From: Pseudomonadota bacterium
Lineage (GTDB): Bacteria; Desulfobacterota; Desulfovibrionia; Desulfovibrionales; Desulfovibrionaceae
DNA length: 5,526 nt
Reading direction: 5' to 3'
Assembly: GCA_023417745.1 (NCBI GenBank)
Contig: JAEZEM010000099.1
Span: 1 to 5,526, forward strand
Position 1 is the stretch's first letter; the number at the start of each line of letters is the position of its first letter. A program made the translations under genes and the position numbers. A model generated the notes under the pieces. It ran no database searches, was not told the origin of the DNA, and saw nothing but the letters and a program-made list of their open reading frames with translations. Below are positions 1 to 4,193 of the stretch, piece by piece.

Positions 1-585
1 CCGGCCCTGGCCGACGGCGGCTCCGGCCCGTCCGGCCAGTCCCCGGCCTACGGCCCGCCGCCCGAGCCGCCCTCGCCCAGCGACTGGGACCGCGACGACG
101 CCCCCCGGCGCGACACGCGCATCGGGACCATTGACCACGGCAAGCTCGGCCGCGACGACGACGGCAACGTCACCATGCAGGTCGGCCCGCGCCCCAAAAA
201 GGATCAGGGGCAGTCCCAGGCCGGCCCGTTCTACATCTATCCGCAAATCGGCAATATGCCCGGCCCCTACGGCCAGCAAGGCCAACAAGGGCAACCGGGA
301 CAATCCGGCCGTCCCGGCGGCCAACAGCCCGGCCAACCAGGCCAACAGCCGCCCGGCCGCCAGGGCCAACCGGGGCAATACGGACAATACGGCCAGCCGG
401 GGTCCTCTGGGCAGCCCGGACAGTCCGGCCAGGGGCAACGCCCCGGCGGACCGGGCCAGGGCGGCCAGCCGCCCCAAGGGCAACCCGGCGGTCCCGGCAG
501 CCAGGGCAATCCCTGGAACCAGTGGAATCAGGCCGGCCAGCCCCAGGGCCAATCGCCGGCCCAGGCCCCGGCCAGCGGTTCCTGA
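1..585 (+). CDS. Collagen-like Gly/Gln/Pro-rich protein, C-terminal part (5' truncated)
   Basis: The frame is open from the first base to a TGA at 583-585, giving 194 residues; the true start lies to the left of the window. I do not recognise the family. The first ~60 visible residues are Pro/Ser/Gly-rich and then charged (a D/R-rich stretch followed by RIGTIDHGKLGRDDDGNV), and may be the end of a folded region. From about 262 to 507 the protein is low complexity: runs of Gly-X-Y triplets such as GQQGQQGQPGQS and GQYGQYGQPGSS, interrupted by QPP and RPGG breaks, then an NPWNQWNQ segment and a Gln/Pro/Ala tail. The triplets resemble bacterial collagen-like proteins, but they are irregular and rich in Gln and Tyr. 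Coding is supported by open frame, codon use and the position just upstream of amrS (35-base gap, no terminator seen), which suggests one transcript. No function can be assigned. Confidence 0.8.
   Translation, partial: PALADGGSGPSGQSPAYGPPPEPPSPSDWDRDDAPRRDTRIGTIDHGKLGRDDDGNVTMQVGPRPKKDQGQSQAGPFYIYPQIGNMPGPYGQQGQQGQPGQSGRPGGQQPGQPGQQPPGRQGQPGQYGQYGQPGSSGQPGQSGQGQRPGGPGQGGQPPQGQPGGPGSQGNPWNQWNQAGQPQGQSPAQAPASGS
262..507 (+). repeat. Low-complexity Gly-X-Y coding repeat
   Basis: Imperfect tandem 9-base units of the type GGCCAGC/AAG/CG and GGGCAACCG encode Gly-Gln-X triplets within the upstream protein. About seven near-perfect triplets are followed by a break, then roughly nine more, then irregular Gly/Pro/Gln sequence. 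The units vary in the third codon position (GGC/GGG, CAA/CAG), so this is an old, selected coding repeat and not a recent slippage expansion. Confidence 0.7.
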
Positions 586-607
586 GGCCATTGCCCCAAC
601 TTCAAGT

Positions 608-615
608 AAGGGAGG
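608..615 (+). promoter_or_regulatory. Strong ribosome binding site of amrS
   Basis: AAGGGAGG ends five bases before the ATG at 621 and is almost fully complementary to the 16S 3' end. It decides the start: the same frame is open further upstream (an ATG at 522 lies inside the preceding gene), but only the 621 ATG has this signal, and the AmrS N-terminus begins there. Confidence 0.8.
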
Positions 616-620
616 TCGCC

Positions 621-1637
621 ATGCATCCCGCCGCGCTGTGGAAAGCTCTGCCCGACGGCCGCGTGTCCTGCCGGCTGTGTTCGCACTTCTGCCGCATAGC
701 GCCGGGCCGGCGCGGGCTGTGCGGGGTGCGCGAAAATCGGAACGGCGCGCTTTTTACCCTGGTCTACGACCGGGTGGCGGCGGCTAACCTTGATCCAGTG
801 GAAAAAAAGCCGCTCTACCATTTCCTGCCGGGCACGACGACCTTTTCCTTCGGGACCATGGGCTGCAACCTGTCCTGCGCCTTTTGCCAGAACGCCGGCC
901 TGTCCCAGCCGCCGCGCCAGGGCAAGGCCATAGCCGGCGACAAGGTCGATCCGGCCGGGCTTGTGGCCGCCGCCAAACGCAGCGGCGCGGCCTCGGTGTC
1001 CTACACCTATTCCGAACCCACGGTGTTTTACGAACTGATGGCCGACACGGCCGAGCTGGCCCATGCCCAGGGTCTTAAAAACATCATGGTTTCCAACGGC
1101 TTCATGAGTCGGGCCTGTCTGGATGCCCTGGCCGGGCGCATCGACGCGGCCAACATCGATCTCAAGGCCATGCGGGACGACTTCTACCACCGCGTCTGCG
1201 GCGCGCGGCTGCGGCCGGTACTGCAAAACCTCGTGACCATCCGCAAGCTCGGCTGGTGGCTGGAGGTGACCACGCTGATCATCCCGGGCCTCAACGACAC
1301 GCCCGAGGAGCTGCGGGAGCTGGCTGATTTCCTGGTCAAGGAGCTCGGGCCGGACACGCCCTGGCACATCTCGCGCTTCCATCCCGATTTCGCCATGCGC
1401 GACCGGCCGCCCACGCCCACGCGCACCCTGGCCCTGGCCTGGGACATCGGCCGCGAAGCCGGGCTGCGCTACGTCTACGTGGGCAACGTCCATGACGTGG
1501 CCCGCAGCGCCACCTACTGCCCCGGCTGCGGCGAGCGGCTGATGGAACGCGAGGGCCTGGGGCTTATGGCGGCGCGCACGGTGGACGGGCGCTGCGGCAC
1601 GTGCGGCGCGGTCATCGCCGGCCTTGGGCTGCCGTAG
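621..1637 (+). CDS. amrS: AmmeMemoRadiSam system radical SAM enzyme AmrS
   Basis: A 338-residue protein, the usual length for AmrS. It carries the radical SAM cluster motif C82-x3-C86-x2-C89 (MGCNLSCAFCQN), whose cysteines bind the [4Fe-4S] cluster that cleaves S-adenosylmethionine. Other family signatures are YTYSEP (128-133), SNG (158-160) and NIDLK (178-182). An N-terminal set C17-x2-C20-x3-C24...C34 precedes the core domain, and a C-terminal CPGC...CGTC set (300, 303, 325, 328) looks like a zinc ribbon or extra metal site. Such proteins are often mislabelled pyruvate formate-lyase activating enzyme; the N- and C-terminal cysteine sets and the YTYSEP motif point to AmrS instead. The family is named for its association with AMMECR1 and MEMO1 homologues, neither of which is in this window. 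The physiological reaction is, to my knowledge, not firmly settled. Cytoplasmic. Start chosen by the strong ribosome binding site; likely co-transcribed with the collagen-like gene. Confidence 0.92.
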   Translation: MHPAALWKALPDGRVSCRLCSHFCRIAPGRRGLCGVRENRNGALFTLVYDRVAAANLDPVEKKPLYHFLPGTTTFSFGTMGCNLSCAFCQNAGLSQPPRQGKAIAGDKVDPAGLVAAAKRSGAASVSYTYSEPTVFYELMADTAELAHAQGLKNIMVSNGFMSRACLDALAGRIDAANIDLKAMRDDFYHRVCGARLRPVLQNLVTIRKLGWWLEVTTLIIPGLNDTPEELRELADFLVKELGPDTPWHISRFHPDFAMRDRPPTPTRTLALAWDIGREAGLRYVYVGNVHDVARSATYCPGCGERLMEREGLGLMAARTVDGRCGTCGAVIAGLGLP

Positions 1638-1647
1638 CGCCGCTGCG

Positions 1648-1682
1648 AGCGGGCGACGCCGCCTGGGGCCGCGCCGCCCGCT
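1648..1682 (+). terminator. GC-rich hairpin after amrS (possible terminator)
   Basis: AGCGGGCG at 1648-1655 pairs with CGCCCGCT at 1675-1682. After an A-C mismatch the stem continues with CGC/GCG (1657-1659 with 1671-1673) and, after a C-C mismatch, GCC/GGC (1661-1663 with 1667-1669) around a small loop. It starts 10 bases after the amrS stop. No T-run follows, so it is not a classical intrinsic terminator; it may stabilise the 3' end or assist factor-dependent termination. Confidence 0.4.
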
Positions 1683-1735
1683 GCCGGCTATCCATCGTCA
1701 AAAATACCGGGAGTCCGGCCGGATGCCTGCTTGCC

Positions 1736-1763
1736 TTGGGCGGAGAGTTGCAGTAACGAGAAT
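1736..1763 (+). promoter_or_regulatory. Possible promoter of tRNA-Pro
   Basis: GAGAAT at 1758-1763 matches four of six bases of the -10 consensus and lies ten bases before the tRNA. A weak -35 (TTGGGC, 1736-1741) sits 16 bases upstream of it; TTGCCT at 1731 is an alternative. Position is right but the matches are poor, so this is only a candidate. Confidence 0.25.
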
Positions 1764-1772
1764 CCTCTTCGT

Positions 1773-1849
1773 CGGGGCGTGGCGCAGACTGGTAGCGCGC
1801 CTGCTTTGGGAGCAGGATGCCGGGTGTTCAAATCACCTCGCCCCGACCA
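1773..1849 (+). tRNA. tRNA-Pro, anticodon UGG
   Basis: A complete 77-base cloverleaf. The acceptor stem is CGGGGCG (1773-1779) with CGCCCCG (1839-1845), fully paired. The D stem is GCGC (1782-1785) with GCGC (1795-1798). The anticodon stem is CCTGC/GCAGG with loop TTTGGGA, giving anticodon TGG at 1807-1809 and G at position 37, as expected for tRNA-Pro. The T arm is GGGTG/CACCT with loop TTCAAAT. Discriminator A1846 is followed by an encoded CCA (1847-1849). The UGG isoacceptor reads CCA/CCG and, when modified, other Pro codons. It is followed by its own terminator. Confidence 0.97.
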
Positions 1850-1855
1850 AATTTC

Positions 1856-1889
1856 AAAGGGCTTGCGAATGATTCGCAGGCCCTTTTTT
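1856..1889 (+). terminator. Intrinsic terminator of tRNA-Pro
   Basis: A near-perfect inverted repeat: 1856-1870 (AAAGGGCTTGCGAAT) pairs with 1872-1886 (ATTCGCAGGCCCTTT), with a single T-G wobble, and a T6 run at 1884-1889. It starts seven bases after the CCA end, so it ends the tRNA transcript. Confidence 0.92.
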
Positions 1890-1918
1890 CGTGGGAATTT
1901 ATCCTTCCACCTGTCGTG

Positions 1919-1955
1919 GTTCAGGAATGGCCGCCACGGGCCGCCATTCCTGAAC
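1919..1955. repeat. 13-bp perfect inverted repeat
   Basis: GTTCAGGAATGGC at 1919-1931 is the exact reverse complement of GCCATTCCTGAAC at 1943-1955, with an 11-base spacer. No T-run follows on either strand, and the tRNA terminator is already complete upstream. It could be an RNA hairpin, a protein-binding palindrome or a dispersed repeat; nothing in the window decides between these. Confidence 0.75.
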
Positions 1956-1982
1956 GCTCACGCCAAGAGCCATAGTGGCCCC

Positions 1983-2011
1983 TTCCCGGCTTGGAAATAT
2001 CCGGCTATACC
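1983..2011 (+). promoter_or_regulatory. Weak promoter candidate for the lipoprotein gene
   Basis: TATACC (2006-2011) lies 17 bases after TTCCCG (1983-1988). The -10 matches four of six bases and the -35 three of six. The terminator at 1856-1889 implies that a new promoter must lie between about 1890 and 2050, and this is the best-spaced pair I see. Confidence 0.22.
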
Positions 2012-2064
2012 GGCTCGGTCGTCAGACAAAGCAACCCGCGCCTGCTGGGGAGAGAGAGCAAGAC

Positions 2065-2865
2065 ATGAGACACCATATCACGTTGTCCGTCCTTATTGTC
2101 CTTGTCGTGAGTCTGGGACTGGGCTGCCAGGCCGCCAAGACTACGACGGCGCAAACCGCTGCGGCCGTGAAGTCGACGTCCCCTGTGGCAGGGGCCAGCC
2201 AAATTGTGCTGGTGGTGGCCGAGGACTGGAACACGCCCCAAGCCCGGCTGCGTCGGTTCGAGCGCTCCGGCCCCAATGCCGTCTGGCGTCCTGTCGGCGA
2301 CGACGTGCCCGTGAGCCTGGGGCGAAACGGCCTGGCCTGGGGCAGAGGTCTGCACGGCCAACAGCTCTCCGACGCGCCGGTCAAGAAAGAAGGGGACGGG
2401 CGCGCGCCGGCCGGCGTTTTCAACCTGCCGCTGGCTTTTACCGGCCCGTCCGAGTCCTTCCGGTCGCCAGCCCAGTTCCCCGTCTACCGCGTCACCGCGC
2501 AAACCGTTTGCGTGGATACCGTGGCGTCGAAGCAGTACAATCAAATGTTCGAGGAAAACGCCGTCGCCAAGGACTGGGACAGCGATGAGCGGATGTTGCG
2601 GCCCGACGGGCTGTATCGTTACGGGCTGTTCGTGGACCACAACGCCCCAAGCGTCCAGCCTGGGGCCGGTTCGTGCATTTTCCTGCACTTGTGGCGAGGT
2701 CCTGGCGCGCCCACGGCAGGCTGCACGGCCATGGCCGAACCGAATATGCTTGCCATGTTAAGCTGGCTCGACGCCACGAAAAATCCGGTATTGGTGCAAT
2801 TGCCGCGCGAGGAACTCGTCCGGCTGGCTCCGGCCTGGTGCGCGCCGGAACTTGCGGCCAAGTAA
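2065..2865 (+). CDS. Lipoprotein with L,D-transpeptidase (YkuD-type) catalytic domain
   Basis: A 266-residue protein. Residues 1-20 are a lipoprotein signal peptide (MRHH, then a hydrophobic stretch ending LGLG) with C21 as the predicted lipidated cysteine; the -3 position is Gly, a less common lipobox that still fits the general pattern. After a Thr/Ala-rich linker to about residue 45, the rest is a catalytic domain like the COG3786 branch of ErfK/YbiS/YkuD proteins. The active-site region is GSCIFLH (His208) followed by PTAGCTAM (Cys220 as nucleophile), then the typical helix MLSWLDATKNPVLVQLP. YkuD-fold enzymes make 3-3 peptidoglycan cross-links or attach proteins to the wall; which applies here cannot be told. 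It would act on the periplasmic side, anchored in a membrane. The 2065 ATG is preferred to one at 1975 because it starts the signal peptide directly and follows a purine-rich GGGGAGAGAGAG (2047-2058). It is isolated: a terminator and hairpin lie upstream, a 259-base gap downstream. Confidence 0.82.
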   Translation: MRHHITLSVLIVLVVSLGLGCQAAKTTTAQTAAAVKSTSPVAGASQIVLVVAEDWNTPQARLRRFERSGPNAVWRPVGDDVPVSLGRNGLAWGRGLHGQQLSDAPVKKEGDGRAPAGVFNLPLAFTGPSESFRSPAQFPVYRVTAQTVCVDTVASKQYNQMFEENAVAKDWDSDERMLRPDGLYRYGLFVDHNAPSVQPGAGSCIFLHLWRGPGAPTAGCTAMAEPNMLAMLSWLDATKNPVLVQLPREELVRLAPAWCAPELAAK

Positions 2866-2993
2866 GCTCTCATTCACCGAAATGGACGCCTAAAAATCGT
2901 CCTGCTCGTCCCCAAACGCCATCGCGCCTCGACCGACTCCGGCAATGCTCTGCCGTTGCCTTCTACCATTTCAATTCTGACACGTAATTACCC

Positions 2994-3035
2994 TAAACAA
3001 GGCATTTACAAGCAACCATAATTAAGATGAATAAT
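2994..3035 (+). promoter_or_regulatory. Probable sigma70-type promoter region of the barrel gene
   Basis: Two overlapping candidates occur in the AT-rich stretch. TAAACA (2994-2999), 17 bases, CATAAT (3017-3022) matches 4+5 of 12 consensus bases at ideal spacing. TTTACA (3005-3010), 19 bases, AATAAT (3030-3035) matches 5+5 at long spacing. Either would give a leader of about 85-95 bases before the ATG at 3125. Confidence 0.38.
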
Positions 3036-3056
3036 GTCAGTAGTTTTTATTGACAT
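3034..3056. promoter_or_regulatory. Operator-like inverted repeat ATGTCA-N11-TGACAT
   Basis: ATGTCA at 3034-3039 is repeated inverted as TGACAT at 3051-3056, and a further CTGACA stands at 2977-2982. The pair sits around the transcription start expected from the promoter candidates, a common place for a repressor site. The half-sites are short, so this is suggestive only. Confidence 0.3.
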
Positions 3057-3124
3057 ACGAAAAAATAAGCAAAGTCCACTAATTTATTCCTGGCTCGTCT
3101 TGCGAGGGTTTTGAAGTCACCATT

Positions 3125-4027
3125 ATGCGCAAAATGCAACAACGCGGACTGTTTTTCGTCTTCCGTCCATTAACGGCCTTTTGCATATTGCTCATCTGCT
3201 TCTCTTGCGTTTCTCCGGTTTCAGGCGGGCAGCTCCCCCCGGATCAAGAACAAGCCTACCTGCAAAAGATCACCCAGGAATCGAGCGATCCTGTCGGCGA
3301 ACTGTGGATGATCACCAACCAGTTCAATCTGAATCTGCAACAAGCCCAGAAAAACCGAAACTTCCAGCATGACAAGCCGGAGTTCAATTACAATTTCCAG
3401 CCAGTGCTCAAATTTGATCTGAGCAGCGACTGGCGGCTCGTCACGCGGCCGCTGATCCCCCTCTACAACTCGCCCGTGGCCAAGGGCGAGTCGTCCGTGG
3501 ACTTCGCATCCGGGCTGGGCGACATCAATTTCAAGGCTTTGGTAAGTCCCAACACCAAAGGTCCGGGATTTCGGTGGGGCATTGGCCCCTCCGTCATTTT
3601 GCCCACGGCCACGGACACCCGCTTGGGCAACGGCAAATGGCAGCTCGGCGGCGCCATGGCCGCTCTGTACCTGGACGCCAAATGGGTGGTGGGCATGTTC
3701 CCGGAGCACTGGTGGTCCGTGGCCGGCGATCCGACACGCCAGGCAATGAACCACACCAGGATCGACTACTTCATCTGGTACTCGCCCGCCCCGACCTGGC
3801 AGGTCGGCATGTCCCCCACGGTGACCATCGACTGGATGCAAAAAAACGCCGATGACGCCCTGACCCTGCCCGTGGGCCTAGGCCTGGCCAAGACCGTGCT
3901 GTTCGGCAAGCTGCCGGTCAAGTTCAGTGTGGAGGCCGATTACGCCGTGATACGGCCGCGCCGAGTCGCAGGCGACGAATGGGCGTTCAAATTTTCCATC
4001 ATCCCCGTCATTCCAGAGTTGTTCTAG
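3125..4027 (+). CDS. Outer-membrane beta-barrel protein, 'neuromedin U'/MetA-like transporter family
   Basis: A 300-residue protein. Residues 1-34 form a signal peptide: basic start, hydrophobic core at about 16-29, likely cleavage after VSG (34). A Cys at 28 lies in the region but the residues before it do not make a good lipobox. The mature part has the alternating aromatic strands and Gly/Asp turns of an outer-membrane barrel: WRLVTRPLIPLYNSP (from 103), SGLGDINFKALVSP (from 129), a WGIGPSVILPTATD strand, then further amphipathic strands, ending in the C-terminal Phe (PELF) typical of barrel-assembly substrates. This pattern is seen in proteins often labelled 'neuromedin U' or grouped with PF13557 phenol-degradation MetA-like barrels, thought to be channels for small, often hydrophobic, compounds; substrate unknown. 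Start: ATG 3125 with a weak GAAG at 3113-3116; an in-frame ATG at 3134 (codon 4) is also possible. It is flanked by AT-rich gaps and probably has its own promoter. Confidence 0.78.
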   Translation: MRKMQQRGLFFVFRPLTAFCILLICFSCVSPVSGGQLPPDQEQAYLQKITQESSDPVGELWMITNQFNLNLQQAQKNRNFQHDKPEFNYNFQPVLKFDLSSDWRLVTRPLIPLYNSPVAKGESSVDFASGLGDINFKALVSPNTKGPGFRWGIGPSVILPTATDTRLGNGKWQLGGAMAALYLDAKWVVGMFPEHWWSVAGDPTRQAMNHTRIDYFIWYSPAPTWQVGMSPTVTIDWMQKNADDALTLPVGLGLAKTVLFGKLPVKFSVEADYAVIRPRRVAGDEWAFKFSIIPVIPELF

Positions 4028-4090
4028 TGTCGCGTCCGCGAAAAGCGCCTAGGGTGATTTGTTGTCAACGAACTAAAACCAGTAATTTTT

Positions 4091-4118
4091 CTTAAAAAAT
4101 ACTCTCGTATTTTTTAAG
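4091..4118 (+). terminator. AT-rich perfect hairpin, possible terminator or leader element
   Basis: CTTAAAAAATAC (4091-4102) pairs perfectly with GTATTTTTTAAG (4107-4118) around a TCTC loop. The T6 run is inside the 3' arm, not after it, so it is an unusual terminator at best for the barrel gene. It begins 64 bases after that gene's stop and ends 75 bases before the next ATG. Flanking bases can form competing stems (ATTTTT at 4085-4090; ATACGAG at 4126-4132). Confidence 0.5.
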
Positions 4119-4179
4119 GGACGCGATACGAGCCAGCCCCTGTCCGTTGCGTGACCGTAACCGTCGCCCAGACATCATA

Positions 4180-4185
4180 AAGGAG
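4180..4185 (+). promoter_or_regulatory. Ribosome binding site of the phosphoesterase
   Basis: AAGGAG ends eight bases before the ATG at 4194, an ideal distance. It fixes the start of a frame that begins with a twin-arginine signal. Confidence 0.8.
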
Positions 4186-4193
4186 CGCTCATC

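Larger units (their letters stand above)
2866..3124. other. Intergenic region with sharp AT-rich shift
   Basis: The first ~95 bases are GC-rich with no clear gene; the only fold seen is a weak GGCAA/TTGCC stem (2941-2945 with 2956-2960). From about 2960 to 3090 the sequence becomes strongly AT-rich, unlike the flanking genes, and contains the promoter candidates and the TGTCA/TGACA inverted repeat listed separately. No intrinsic terminator for the lipoprotein gene is evident. Confidence 0.6.
4028..4193. other. Intergenic leader before the phosphoesterase gene
   Basis: This 166-base gap contains a small TCGCG/CGCGA palindrome (4030-4041), the palindrome GTTGTCAAC (4061-4069), which includes a TTGTCA that could act as a -35 but lacks a good -10, and the AT-rich hairpins at 4085-4132. 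No gene is seen. The 3' end of the barrel transcript and the start of the phosphoesterase transcript both probably lie here. Confidence 0.5.

Noticed and set aside
267..509. Cys/Pro/Trp/Gly-rich - strand peptide resembling a metal-binding protein
   Set aside because: It is simply the antisense reading of the Gly-Gln-Pro coding repeat.
522..620. N-terminal extension of amrS from an ATG at 522
   Set aside because: It overlaps the end of the preceding gene out of frame, lacks family similarity, and the strong ribosome binding site directs starting at 621.
528..1493. Long open frame on the - strand opposite amrS
   Set aside because: It lies wholly opposite a well-recognised gene, has no family motif or ribosome binding site, and is the expected product of high-GC codon bias.
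2005..2688. - strand open frame opposite the lipoprotein gene
   Set aside because: No signal or motif, and the opposite strand has a clear signal peptide and YkuD active site.
2941..2960. GGCAA/TTGCC stem as terminator of the lipoprotein gene
   Set aside because: Only five base pairs with a ten-base loop and no T-run.
3050..3055. Perfect TTGACA as a -35 element
   Set aside because: No acceptable -10 is found 15-19 bases downstream; it is better read as half of the TGTCA/TGACA inverted repeat.
3091..3104. TGGC...TTGC resembling a sigma54 promoter
   Set aside because: The GG and GC elements are two bases too close together for a sigma54 site.
3788..3796. Copy of part of the tRNA-Pro 3' end (GCCCCGACC), as if an attachment site
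   Set aside because: Only nine bases match, it is inside the barrel coding sequence, and no integrase or element is present.
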